DNA from: Cobetia amphilecti
GTDB lineage: Bacteria > Pseudomonadota > Gammaproteobacteria > Pseudomonadales > Halomonadaceae
Reading direction: 5' to 3' (one strand)
DNA: 64,000 nucleotides
Assembly (NCBI RefSeq): GCF_030010415.1
Contig: NZ_JASCSA010000008.1
The translations under genes were made by a program, and so were the position numbers. Below the pieces are notes generated by a model. It worked only from the letters and a program-made list of their open reading frames with translations, did not search any database and was not told where the DNA came from. Below, one piece after another: positions 16,396 through 26,411 of the stretch; within the stretch, counting starts at the first letter, position 1, and every line of letters starts with the position of its first letter.

Positions 16396-17832
16396 TCAGT
16401 CGGGCTGTCGGAATATCACGAACTCATGCTCACATTGCGGGCAATGCCCCGAGTAGACCGCCCCGGACTTGCTCAGGCGTACGCTGTGATGCTCGCAGGC
16501 CGGACAGCCCTGCTTGAGTGATGTGTTGGCGTTGCAGACCTGACATTTGACGTAATAGCCGTAGGGGCCGTAACGCCCCAGCAGTGCATCTTTTTCCTGA
16601 CATTTCTGGCACTGGACTCGCACTTCCTGTGGCGCTTGCGTGGCGGCGGAAGCATTCAAGCGTGCGGTAATTCTGTCGAGATGCTCGCTCAACTGTGGCG
16701 AGGCCAGACACGCTTCAGGCACTGGCGACCCGACAGGTGCCTCGGCTGGCGGCGCTGTTGTTTCGGCTCTGGTTTCAGCTTTTGGCTTAGCGACGCTCTC
16801 GGCGCTTGCCTTCGCCTCATTGACTGCCGCGGCGGCGGGGATGGCAACTGCCACTGCACTCGAATCGCCTCCCTGCCTGGCCATGGCGCGCTGCTTCTTA
16901 TTACAGCGCTCCTGGTCGTCAAGCTCATGACTGCCTGGCGCATTGTCGCCAATGCCATTGCCGCCATGAGCACTGTAGCCCGCGCCGTTGTTACCGAGAT
17001 CTTTGTTACCGAGGTCTTTGTTGGCGAGGGCTTTGTTGGCGAGGGCTTTGCTATCAGATTCGCGGATACTACCCTCATTGACCGCCCATCGACTCGCGGC
17101 ACTGTCAGCGGCGTCTGGCGTCTTCGCTGCCGGCTGCGGGCGACGACTCACCTCGCGACGGACGGTCTCGACGGCATGCGCGCGACGCGAACGGGCGTCC
17201 TGCTTGAGCAGGAACTCGCTGACACGCTCAAGCTCATCCTTGGTGAATTCCGGACGCGTATCGAACAGCAAGGCACGCTTGACCATCGAACGCGCCCCGA
17301 TCAGACCACTGACCTGCTCGTGGAGAAACTCCGGCTTCACCACCTGAGCCGAGACCCCCTTGGCCATATCGTCACGGTGCACGATGGCATTGCTCGAGAC
17401 GGCGCACAGCACTTTCCATTGTCGACCGGCAAAGCCGCCTTGCAGCCCCAGGGTCTTGTTCATCAAGTGAGTGCGATGCTCGATCAACAGGCGCTTGAGA
17501 ATATCCTGCTGCAATTCCCCCTGACGCAGTGGTGACTTGAGCCCAGACCAATTGCCCCGATAGCTGCGCTGCCATTCACCTGCCGCATTGACCCTGACTT
17601 CACCAGTGATGCTTTTCGACTCGATGATGATGAAGCCGAAGGGATGCATGACCAGATGATCGATCTGGGCATTCTCCTCACCATGTTTCAGTCGCAGATC
17701 ATTGAAGATCACGACCTCGGGGTCGTCCCCGAAGGCACGCCGTAGATGGAAGGCCACATCCTCTTCCTGGCGGTGACCATACCTGGTGCGCTCATCGTCG
17801 CCACTGTAGGCCTCTTTTTCCTTGGCTATCAT
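16396..17832 (-). CDS. NERD-domain (nuclease-related) protein with C-terminal zinc ribbon
   Basis: 478 residues. The N-terminal ~200 residues are a NERD domain, a restriction-endonuclease-like fold: ENAQIDHLVMHPFGFIIIESKS carries the Asp and E-x-K of a PD-(D/E)XK site. A long low-complexity linker follows, including two ALANK and two DLGN(K) repeats and an Ala/Pro/Glu-rich stretch. The C-terminal ~80 residues carry paired CxxC motifs (CQKC, CQVC, CPAC, CPQC), as in topoisomerase-type zinc ribbons. This suggests nucleic-acid binding plus a nuclease-like domain, but the role is unknown. It is monocistronic, with AT-rich DNA upstream holding a tataat on the same strand (17944-17939). Confidence 0.8.
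   Translation of the reverse strand: MIAKEKEAYSGDDERTRYGHRQEEDVAFHLRRAFGDDPEVVIFNDLRLKHGEENAQIDHLVMHPFGFIIIESKSITGEVRVNAAGEWQRSYRGNWSGLKSPLRQGELQQDILKRLLIEHRTHLMNKTLGLQGGFAGRQWKVLCAVSSNAIVHRDDMAKGVSAQVVKPEFLHEQVSGLIGARSMVKRALLFDTRPEFTKDELERVSEFLLKQDARSRRAHAVETVRREVSRRPQPAAKTPDAADSAASRWAVNEGSIRESDSKALANKALANKDLGNKDLGNNGAGYSAHGGNGIGDNAPGSHELDDQERCNKKQRAMARQGGDSSAVAVAIPAAAAVNEAKASAESVAKPKAETRAETTAPPAEAPVGSPVPEACLASPQLSEHLDRITARLNASAATQAPQEVRVQCQKCQEKDALLGRYGPYGYYVKCQVCNANTSLKQGCPACEHHSVRLSKSGAVYSGHCPQCEHEFVIFRQPD
16988..17047 (-). repeat. Four tandem 15-bp repeats inside the NERD gene
   Basis: The units start at 16988, 17003, 17018 and 17033 (ttgttaccgaggtct or ttgttggcgagggct on the + strand) and encode the ALANK/DLGNK repeats of the linker. 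The length is a multiple of three, so copy-number change would keep frame. Confidence 0.85.
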
Positions 17833-18080
17833 CTGCTCGTCCCTAAAGCGCTGATTACATCCTTGTCAGCCCAATATATCGCTATTGCCCGTAAAATACG
17901 CCATGCAACATGCGTCAATAAACAGTTTTCATCAAGAGATTATAAAGTTTATTTAAATCAGCCCGACTCCACTGCCATGCTTCAGGTGCGGGATAATCGT
18001 TAACACTCTGCGCCAGGACATATCCGCGCCACTTTACCCGCTGTTGTCAGGACAAGTCTGGGGCGCCAGACATTAGCCAC

Positions 18081-18971
18081 TCACAGCGTCAGGCGGGTGG
18101 CGAGAAACTCGACGAAGGCGCTGATGCGCGGCGACAGCGTACTGTTGCGGTAATAGACCGCCTGGATCTGCTCGCGGGGATTGGGACTCTGGATCTGGCC
18201 GGGCAACACTTCCACCAGAGCGCCGGTCTTGAGGTCATTGCCCAGCATGAAGCGCGAGATCAGGGCGATACCATGCCCCGCCAGGCACAGCTGACGCATG
18301 ACTTCGCCACTGGTGGTCGGCAGATGGGGTGTCGTGTCGAAGCCCTGTGGAGCACCCTTGAGCGGCCAGCGATTGAGACGACTGGGTGGCAGGAACCCCA
18401 GCAGCTGATGGGCCTGCAGCGCCGCGACACTGGACGGCACGCCATGCTCGGCCAGATAGGCAGGGCTTGCGACCAGATGCAGCGTGGAGCGCCCCAGCAC
18501 CTTGGCGTGCAGCGTGGAATCATCCAGCTCGCCGATGCGGATGGCCACATCGGTACGCTGTTCCAGCAGGTTGATGATGTCATCGGCCGCTGACAGCTCC
18601 AGCGCGATGCCGGGATAGCTGCGTGAGAACTCCGCGACCAGCGGCACCAGCTGATGCAGCACGAAGGGGCTCGCGGCATCGACGCGCAGCCGGCCACTGG
18701 GCTGATCGCGCTGCTGCAACAGAGCCTCTTCGGCACTGCCGAGCAGCAACAAGCCCTCGCGCACGCGTTCGACGAAGCCGCGCCCCTCATCGGTCAGCGC
18801 CACGCTGCGTGTAGTGCGGTTCAGTAGCGGCGTTTCCAGCTCACCTTCCAGGCGCTGGATGGCCCGCGATACCTTGGCCACCGGAATGTTCAACCGATTG
18901 GCGGCGGCGCTGAAGCCCCCGCTATCCACCACGGCCAGTAGCAACTCGAGGTCATCCGAACGGCTGCGCAT
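18081..18971 (-). CDS. LysR-family transcriptional regulator
   Basis: 296 residues. The N-terminal helix-turn-helix (GGFSAAANRLNIPVAKVSRAIQ) and the LysR substrate domain place it in the family, close to the YafC/DmlR-like group with the RTTRSVALTDEG signature. The ATG at 18971 follows aaggag; a longer in-frame start at 19010 is less likely. No obvious divergent target is present, as the neighbour upstream is on the same strand. A near-perfect palindrome at 18995-19016 just upstream of the start may be an autoregulatory site. Confidence 0.92.
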   Translation of the reverse strand: MRSRSDDLELLLAVVDSGGFSAAANRLNIPVAKVSRAIQRLEGELETPLLNRTTRSVALTDEGRGFVERVREGLLLLGSAEEALLQQRDQPSGRLRVDAASPFVLHQLVPLVAEFSRSYPGIALELSAADDIINLLEQRTDVAIRIGELDDSTLHAKVLGRSTLHLVASPAYLAEHGVPSSVAALQAHQLLGFLPPSRLNRWPLKGAPQGFDTTPHLPTTSGEVMRQLCLAGHGIALISRFMLGNDLKTGALVEVLPGQIQSPNPREQIQAVYYRNSTLSPRISAFVEFLATRLTL

Positions 18972-18994
18972 GCTGCGATCTCCTTGAAAGTGCA

Positions 18995-19016
18995 AGATGC
19001 ATGGTCCCATGCATCT
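18995..19016. promoter_or_regulatory. Perfect 10-bp inverted repeat upstream of the LysR gene
   Basis: Arms agatgcatgg and ccatgcatct with a 2-base spacer; the symmetry continues with one gap into flanking gca/ttgc. It lies 24 bases upstream of the start codon, a position suited to an operator or leader hairpin. Confidence 0.65.
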
Positions 19017-19101
19017 TTGCAGAAATCACAATAATCATCCGCATCATGATCGCTTCTGCAATATGGCTTGCCGATCAAATCACACAGCAAAAGGATGTCG
19101 C

Positions 19102-20007
19102 CTAGAGCCCACCACGGCGACGCTCGCCAGGGCGCAGCATCCTGACCCTTGCCTTGGGGGTGCGCCGCGGCAATGACGGAGGCGCCGGCGGTGTCTCCAG
19201 CTGACCCGAGGGCGAGACATCGCTGGCGCCGATCGAGCCGCCCAGCGTCGTCGCGAATTCCGAGCGCTGACGAGGCCTGCCATCTGGGGCGGCGTGCGCA
19301 CCCTCGCGACTCTCCCCCTCCATGCCCGCTGCCCGCAACGGGGCCTGATCATGCCTCTGGCCACTGTCTTGCGAAGCCAGCGGGGGTGGCGGGATGATCA
19401 CCCAGGCAAAGGTCGGCAAGGTCAGATGCCAATAGATCGCCGGCAGGCGAATCGCCAGTATCAGCAAGATGGCAGCCCCAGTGGCCCACGCCAGGCCACC
19501 CCCCCCCTCGAGAAGCGCGATATAGAGAATGCCACCCGCCAGCGACGCCGAGGCGTAGATTTCCTGACGCAGCACCATCGGCACACGGCGCGCGAGCACA
19601 TCACGGATCATGCCACCCGCCACGCCGCTCATGGTGCCCATCAAGACGGCCACGATGCCATCCACGCCCAGCATGCGCGCCTTGTGCGCCCCCAATACCG
19701 TAAACAGCGCCAACCCGAAGGCATCGGTGACCGGCAGGAAAACCCGCGTCAGGCGATGGATATAATGAAAGCCGAGCGTCGCCACCATTACCGTCAACAG
19801 GATGACCCACAGATAGATCGGCTGCTCGACCCAGAACACCGGGCCGATTCCCAGCACGAGATCGCGCAGCGTACCGCCGCCGATACCAGTCACGGCGCCC
19901 AGCACCAGCATGCCGATCGGGTCCATGCGTGAACGGCACGCCACGACGACACCGGTCAGGGCAAAGATCATCACACCGGCCAGGTCGAGCCAGGTTATCC
20001 AGTTCAT
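19102..20007 (-). CDS. TRIC/UPF0126-family membrane protein (YicG-like) with long C-terminal tail
   Basis: 301 residues. The first ~205 residues hold seven membrane segments in two repeats with glycine-rich GIGGGTLRDLVLG and GVAGGMIRDVLARRVP, the hallmark of prokaryotic TRIC cation channels; some members of this family act as glycine or other solute transporters. The last ~95 residues are a polar, Arg/Pro-rich tail absent from typical members. ATG 20007 follows aggagg. Upstream non-coding DNA carries three 8-bp gcgcagcg repeats (20112-20135). Confidence 0.85.
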   Translation of the reverse strand: MNWITWLDLAGVMIFALTGVVVACRSRMDPIGMLVLGAVTGIGGGTLRDLVLGIGPVFWVEQPIYLWVILLTVMVATLGFHYIHRLTRVFLPVTDAFGLALFTVLGAHKARMLGVDGIVAVLMGTMSGVAGGMIRDVLARRVPMVLRQEIYASASLAGGILYIALLEGGGGLAWATGAAILLILAIRLPAIYWHLTLPTFAWVIIPPPPLASQDSGQRHDQAPLRAAGMEGESREGAHAAPDGRPRQRSEFATTLGGSIGASDVSPSGQLETPPAPPSLPRRTPKARVRMLRPGERRRGGL

Positions 20008-20111
20008 TCTCGTGAAGCCTCCTGCAGTGCGCTGGCGTGCGCATGAAACATTGGCGTATATGCTTGTCGCGAACCGTGATGGCCTCTTCTGCCAAGTCGT
20101 CTGCTGCGATG

Positions 20112-20135
20112 GCGCAGCGGCGCAGCGGCGCAGCG
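20112..20135. repeat. Three tandem 8-bp repeats
   Basis: gcgcagcg is repeated exactly three times in the intergenic DNA upstream of the TRIC-family gene. The unit is not a multiple of three, fitting non-coding DNA. Confidence 0.75.
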
Positions 20136-20221
20136 GCGCGATCATACTCCCTTTTGCGGCTCTATTTGTGCCCTCGACGTCATCCGCGCCGCCTTGAGGG
20201 AGCGGAGGATGATGACCCGCC

Positions 20222-21379
20222 TCAGGGCGTGGCCTGACCACGGCGCGCGGTCGCGCTGGGCGGCTCACCGAATCGTTGGCGATAGGCACGCGAGAAGTGC
20301 GCCAGATGCGTGAACCCGACGCCGAGAGCCGCCTGGGAAACGCTGCGACTGCTGTCGGCCAATACGCACCGGGCATGATCCAGCCGCATGCCGAGATAGC
20401 GCTGCTTGGGCGTTTCCTCGAAGTGAGCCATGAACAGACGCGTCAGCTGGCGCTGGGATTGGCCGACCAGACGACAGATGTCGGGGATCGTCAGCACCTG
20501 GGCAAGATTGGCCTCCATCACAGCCAGCGCCTTGACCACACTGCGTGGCAGCGAATCGTCTCGAGTGCTGACAGCAGCAGGCGTGGCCAGATGCCCGCGC
20601 TGATGTACCAGTTGCCGCCCGACGGCGTCCGCCAGCGACGGCCCGTACAGAAACTCGATCCACGCCAGCATCATGTCGATACTGGCCGCGCCGCCAGACC
20701 CCGTCAGCCGCTCGCCCTGCCATTCATAGTCGGCCTGACTGATCTCGAGATGAGGAAATTCCTCGCGAAAGGCCGGCACGCTCTCCCAGTGCAGGGCGGC
20801 CCGATGACCGGCGAGCACCCCGGCGCGCGCCAGAATGAAGGGGGCGGTATCCAACCCTCCCAACCAGGCGCCGTGGGCTGCCAGGTGCCGAATCACGCCA
20901 CGCGCCTGGCTGCCGACGCTGACTTCCGGCCCGTAGGATGACACCACCATCAAGCGCGTTTGCGCCCCACTCTGGCCACCCGACTGCGTCTCATTGACCA
21001 GAGACGACAAGGCGCCATCGACGTCGATGCGCACGCCATTGCTGGCCACGACAGCCTCGCCATCACTGGACAGCAGACGCCAGGCGAACAGCGGCCGTCC
21101 GAAGCGATTGGCGACCCGTAGCGGTTCCAGCAGGCAGAACAACGTCAACATCGAGAAGCGCGGCACCAACCAGACATTCAGCGTGTGCTCGGCGGCCCCC
21201 GGCGCCAGCAGCGGCGGTGAATCCGGGCGCGGATACGGCGCAGAGAGAGGCTCCGGCGCCGTCGCTAGAGGAAGCATGCGGGATTGCGACGGCCGTTCAG
21301 AGTGTTCAGACGGTTTTGACAATTCAGACCGTGCTGACAGTTCAGAGGATTCAACTGGTTCGGGTGGCGGTTCAGACAT
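20222..21379 (-). CDS. GlxA-family transcriptional regulator (DJ-1/PfpI-like domain plus AraC HTH)
   Basis: 385 residues. A Ser/Glu-rich leader of ~60 residues precedes a class-I amidotransferase-like domain (about 65-250) and a C-terminal AraC-type DNA-binding domain (LTIPDICRLVGQSQRQLTRLF and VSQAALGVGFTHLAHFSRAYRQRFG). Relatives include GbdR and CdhR, which control glycine-betaine and carnitine catabolism, but a link with the carnitine operon 38 kb away is only a possibility. No convincing ribosome site precedes either the ATG at 21379 or the in-frame ATG at 21277, so the start is uncertain. Confidence 0.88.
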   Translation of the reverse strand: MSEPPPEPVESSELSARSELSKPSEHSERPSQSRMLPLATAPEPLSAPYPRPDSPPLLAPGAAEHTLNVWLVPRFSMLTLFCLLEPLRVANRFGRPLFAWRLLSSDGEAVVASNGVRIDVDGALSSLVNETQSGGQSGAQTRLMVVSSYGPEVSVGSQARGVIRHLAAHGAWLGGLDTAPFILARAGVLAGHRAALHWESVPAFREEFPHLEISQADYEWQGERLTGSGGAASIDMMLAWIEFLYGPSLADAVGRQLVHQRGHLATPAAVSTRDDSLPRSVVKALAVMEANLAQVLTIPDICRLVGQSQRQLTRLFMAHFEETPKQRYLGMRLDHARCVLADSSRSVSQAALGVGFTHLAHFSRAYRQRFGEPPSATARRGQATP

Positions 21380-21483
21380 GTAGCAAATTTCATCAACTTG
21401 CGGCCATTTACCTCAACCTTACCCGTGTCAGGCACTTGAGGTAAGTGGCACGGGGTTGAAACCCGAGAACGGCCTAAACGACG

Positions 21484-22713
21484 CTAGCCGGCGAAGGCTC
21501 GGCCCAGCGCTTGCGGATCCTGCTGAGCAAACAGCTCGCAGCGATCTCGTCCCGAGGCCTTGGCGCGATAAAGCGCCTCATCCGCCTGCTTGAGAATGGT
21601 CTCGAAGCTGCAACCCTGGCCGGTGCCTGCAGCAGAGACCCCGATACTGATGGTGACAATACCATGGCGTGAACTTCCCGCATGCGGTAGCGCCAGGTCG
21701 CGAACATGGCGGCGAATCTCTTCTGCGCGCGCTAATGCTTGTTGCGATGAACTGGATGGCAGCAGCACCACAAACTCTTCTCCCCCGAAGCGCGCCACGA
21801 TATCGACATCAGGGTGCACACTTTCGAAGATGGCCGTCGCGATACGCTTGAGACATAGGCCCCCTTTCACGTGACCATAGTGGTCGTTGTAGGACTTGAA
21901 ATGGTCGACATCGATCATGGCCACGCCGTATTGAAGACGGCTGTCAACCTGCTTTCCGAGCAGCGAACTCACGAGACTGTCGAAGTGACGCCGGTTATAG
22001 ACTTCGGTCAATGGGTCGATCGAGGCCAGGCGTCGGAACTCTTCATTCTTCTCGGTGAACTCCTCGACCCTGAGCTGCTCACGCAGCAACAGCAGGTAGG
22101 AAAGGCGCTCGGCCTTTTCGCTGCGCAGATTGGAAATGATCGAAAACAGCGTGATGGACAAAAACACCATCAACGCCATGAAACCCGCCGAGGCATAGGG
22201 CGAAGGATGGGCATTGACCAGATACAGCATCACGCCGAAATGGAAGGCCGAAGAGCACAGGGCATACCAGAAGCGCAGCTGAAACAGGACATTGCCCACC
22301 AGCACGATAAGGCCAAGTGCGAACAGATCGAGGAAGGAATGTGGCGAGACTGACAACTGGATCAACAGGGCGGTGAAGATCATCGCGAAGCACACCAGCG
22401 CAGTCATCAACATCTCACGCAATACCGGCGAAACACCCCGCTTGAGCATATAGATGCAGATCAGGGCGATGGGCGTCATGACCCCGACGCGAATGACGAT
22501 GGCCTCCAGCATGTGATCGGGACGAAAGCGCCAGTCATTGAGCAGAAACAGCACATAGATACTGATCGCCACCGCGCTCATGCAGGCAAGCTTGTGACTG
22601 TGCGCGACATGGATATCGTGCTCGAAGCGCGCTTCTATCTCAGCGGGGAAATGCACTCCCAGACCGCCCTCTTGCTGTATCTGTCTGTCCACCTGCACCA
22701 TCAGATCATTCAT
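21484..22713 (-). CDS. Membrane-bound diguanylate cyclase (GGDEF)
   Basis: 409 residues. About six membrane segments (residues ~40-200) form an N-terminal sensor, followed by a short coiled coil and a GGDEF domain with DPLTEVYNRRHF, DVDHFKSYNDHYGH and an intact GGEEF active site. It makes cyclic di-GMP at the inner membrane. No RxxD inhibitory site precedes GGEEF. The ATG at 22713 is preceded by gggagggg. The sensor contains VGNVLFQLRF, nearly the same as in the two cyclases at 48.8-51.5 kb. Confidence 0.93.
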   Translation of the reverse strand: MNDLMVQVDRQIQQEGGLGVHFPAEIEARFEHDIHVAHSHKLACMSAVAISIYVLFLLNDWRFRPDHMLEAIVIRVGVMTPIALICIYMLKRGVSPVLREMLMTALVCFAMIFTALLIQLSVSPHSFLDLFALGLIVLVGNVLFQLRFWYALCSSAFHFGVMLYLVNAHPSPYASAGFMALMVFLSITLFSIISNLRSEKAERLSYLLLLREQLRVEEFTEKNEEFRRLASIDPLTEVYNRRHFDSLVSSLLGKQVDSRLQYGVAMIDVDHFKSYNDHYGHVKGGLCLKRIATAIFESVHPDVDIVARFGGEEFVVLLPSSSSQQALARAEEIRRHVRDLALPHAGSSRHGIVTISIGVSAAGTGQGCSFETILKQADEALYRAKASGRDRCELFAQQDPQALGRAFAG

Positions 22714-22807
22714 GCACATCCCCTCCCTTGAGGACAGCCAATTAATGATCTCACTCTATACAAGGCGACACGGATCAATAAGCGATCGGGCGCAAACGTG
22801 ACAATCG

Positions 22808-22823
22808 TTCACAACCTTGTGAA
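22808..22823. promoter_or_regulatory. Palindromic site upstream of the diguanylate cyclase
   Basis: Arms ttcacaa and ttgtgaa with a 2-base spacer, about 95 bases upstream of the cyclase start. It resembles a regulator dyad; the binding protein is unknown, and the spacing does not fit a CRP site. Confidence 0.4.
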
Positions 22824-22928
22824 ATGCCTGTCCAAGTTTAATACAACTGCTTGATCGAGCCCAGCGCTCGACTATCAGAGCGGAGTGCCCCCCGACATCC
22901 CTCCGCTCACGATATTCCCTGCGCAATC

Positions 22929-24424
<1,496 letters not shown>

Positions 24425-24428
<4 letters not shown>

Positions 24429-24763
24429 GCGGTGCCTCCATCTCTTTCGCCAGCGGACGCTTTCGACAGCGGGTCTGCGCCGTGGCGACGGCGCAACAGG
24501 CAATTGCCCAGCAACATCGCGCCACTGCAGGCGAAGATGATCAGGTAACTCCAGATGATCAAGGACGGCATGCCCCACAACAGGGTCTGCTGATTGATCC
24601 AGCCGATCACCGGCCAGATGCCCATCACGACCAGCAGCAGGAAGATCACCAGCAGGCTCCAGCCCCGCCAAGTCGAGGGCATGACGAGGCGCGGCAAGGA
24701 ACAGGGAGTCTCTGCAGTCCGTGCATCAGGCTGAGAGGAAGACGGGGTGTCAGGCGCGGCCAA
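24425..24763 (-). CDS. Small membrane protein, partner of the SSS symporter
   Basis: About 112 residues with two hydrophobic helices (LLVIFLLLVVMGIWPVIGW and SLIIWSYLIIFACSGAMLL) and charged ends. Its stop overlaps the symporter start. Small two-helix proteins of the DUF3311/DUF485 kind commonly precede SSS symporters, and this fits that pattern. The start is uncertain: TTG 24763 has ggag upstream; a GTG at 24844 or the ATG of MPSTWRG are alternatives. Confidence 0.75.
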
Positions 24764-25121
24764 GACGATCTCCGATGTGAACAGGGAGTGAATGAAAATT
24801 CTCGGCGCGCAGTGTAGCCGCTGCGCCCTGCCCTGTGGAGTCACCCTGGTGAATCCCGCTGTTGAGTCGCCCTGTCGAGTCGCCCTGTTGAATCACGCTG
24901 TTGAGTCACCCTGTGGCGCCATCTGGCATGAGATCGAGATGGCGACACAAGCTGACAGGGACAGAGACAGGCGCTGCAAGGATGGGGAGAAAGGACGCCG
25001 TCACCGGGAATCTTTACGAAAACTGCAAAAGTCTTTCATCATTTCGTGCGTTTATCACAAAGGTTTCTCACGGCAGACTGCACAGCATCCAAGACCCACC
25101 CATTGCTGATGGAGAACTGCC
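24764..25121. other. 358-bp divergent intergenic region with a minisatellite
   Basis: No gene is supported. It separates the symporter operon from the divergent MFS exporter and holds a six-copy 13-bp tandem repeat at 24832-24909, then AT-richer leader DNA of the exporter. Confidence 0.65.
24832..24909. repeat. Six tandem copies of a 13-bp unit
   Basis: Consensus cctgttgagtcac, with units starting at 24832, 24845, 24858, 24871, 24884 and 24897, followed by a partial copy. Units differ at one to five positions. The period is not a multiple of three and no gene spans it. Confidence 0.85.
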
Positions 25122-26303
25122 ATGCCCCTTGCCCTGCTGGCGCTGACATTGAGCGCCTTTGCCATCGGGACCACCGAGTTCGTGATCGTCGGACTGGTAC
25201 CCACCATCGCTCAGGACCTGAGCGTCTCTCTGCCTTCCGCTGGCCTGCTGGTCAGCCTGTATGCCGTCGGTGTCGCCATCGGCGCCCCCGTGTTGACCGC
25301 CATGACCGGCCGCTTCAATCGCAAGCTGGTACTGCTGGGACTGATGGCACTGTTCATCGCCGGCAACCTGCTGGCCTGGCAGGCACCCAGCTATAGCTCG
25401 CTGATCACGGCGCGCATCCTGACTGGCCTGGCCCACGGGGTCTTCTTCTCCATCGGCTCCACCATCGCGACAAGCCTGGTGAGCAAGGACAAGGAAGCCA
25501 GTGCGATCGCCATCATGTTCACCGGCCTGACCGTGGCACTGGTCACCGGCGTGCCGCTGGGCACCTGGATCGGTCAGCACTTCGGCTGGCGCGCCACCTT
25601 CCTCGTGGTCTCGGTCCTCGGCGTACTGGCATTGATCGGCAGCGCCATCCTGGTGCCCAACAATCTCAAGAAGAGCGTACCGGCCACCTTCGCCCAACAG
25701 CTCAAGGTTCTGACCCATCCGCGTCTGCTGCTGGTCTACCTGATCACCATTCTCGGCTACGGCGGCACCTTCACGGCCTTCACCTATCTGGCCCCGCTGC
25801 TGCAGGACGTCAGTGGCTTCAATGAAGGCGCCATCAGTCTGATCATGCTGGTCTACGGCATCTCGGTCGCCATCGGCAACATCCAGGGCGGCAAGCTGGC
25901 CGACCGCATGGGCCCGATTCGCGCCCTGACCCTGATCTTCGGTGGCCTGATCGTCATCCTCGGCGTGCTGACCTTCACTGCCGCCAACCCGATCACCGCC
26001 GTGATCACCATCCTGATCTGGGGTGCCTTCGCCTTCGGCAACGTGCCGGGCCTGCAGGTCTACGTCGTGCAGCAGGCCGAACGCTTCGTGCCGCAGGCTG
26101 TTGACGTGGCCTCCGGCCTCAACATCGCCGCCTTCAACATCGGCATCGCGCTGGGCTCCATCGTCGGTGGCCAGGTGGTCTCCGGGATGGCACTGACCGA
26201 CACCGCCTGGATCGGCGCGCTGATCGTCACCGCCGCCCTGCTGCTGACCCTGCTGGCCGGTCGCCTCGACAAGCGTCACGCGTCTTCCATCGCGACCGCC
26301 TGA
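25122..26303 (+). CDS. MFS transporter, DHA1 family (AraJ/NepI/PbuE-like exporter)
   Basis: 393 residues with 12 predicted helices. The start FAIGTTEFVIVGLVPTIAQDL and the ARILTGLAHGVFFSIGSTIA segment are characteristic of DHA1 exporters such as AraJ, YdhP and PbuE, which export sugars, purines or drugs by H+ antiport. ATG 25122 follows ggag. It may form a unit with the next oxidoreductase, but a hairpin lies in the gap. Confidence 0.9.
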   Translation: MPLALLALTLSAFAIGTTEFVIVGLVPTIAQDLSVSLPSAGLLVSLYAVGVAIGAPVLTAMTGRFNRKLVLLGLMALFIAGNLLAWQAPSYSSLITARILTGLAHGVFFSIGSTIATSLVSKDKEASAIAIMFTGLTVALVTGVPLGTWIGQHFGWRATFLVVSVLGVLALIGSAILVPNNLKKSVPATFAQQLKVLTHPRLLLVYLITILGYGGTFTAFTYLAPLLQDVSGFNEGAISLIMLVYGISVAIGNIQGGKLADRMGPIRALTLIFGGLIVILGVLTFTAANPITAVITILIWGAFAFGNVPGLQVYVVQQAERFVPQAVDVASGLNIAAFNIGIALGSIVGGQVVSGMALTDTAWIGALIVTAALLLTLLAGRLDKRHASSIATA

Positions 26304-26332
26304 TCCGCCGCGAAGCCTCCCGCCATCACGAC

Positions 26333-26375
26333 GTGCCCCCGATTCCGACAGCTCAGCCTGCTGGTTCGGGGGCAC
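26333..26375 (+). terminator. Hairpin after the MFS exporter gene
   Basis: Arms gtgcccccga and tcgggggcac with a 23-base loop, no T-run. It may be a weak or processing hairpin. Confidence 0.4.
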
Positions 26376-26411
26376 CGTCGTCTACCCACCTGCTTGCTGA
26401 AGGAGTCCATC

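Noticed and set aside
17746..18003. 85-residue + strand frame with a hydrophobic N-terminus upstream of the LysR gene
   Set aside because: It overlaps the 5' end of the NERD gene antisense, lacks a ribosome site and shows no family resemblance.
22808..22823. CRP site upstream of the cyclase
   Set aside because: The half-sites have a 2-base gap (or 7 bases in the alternative reading), not the six expected for CRP; kept only as an unassigned palindrome.
25068..26375. 435-residue minus-strand frame opposite the MFS exporter
   Set aside because: Same kind of Gln/Asp/Gly-rich antisense shadow in high-GC DNA.
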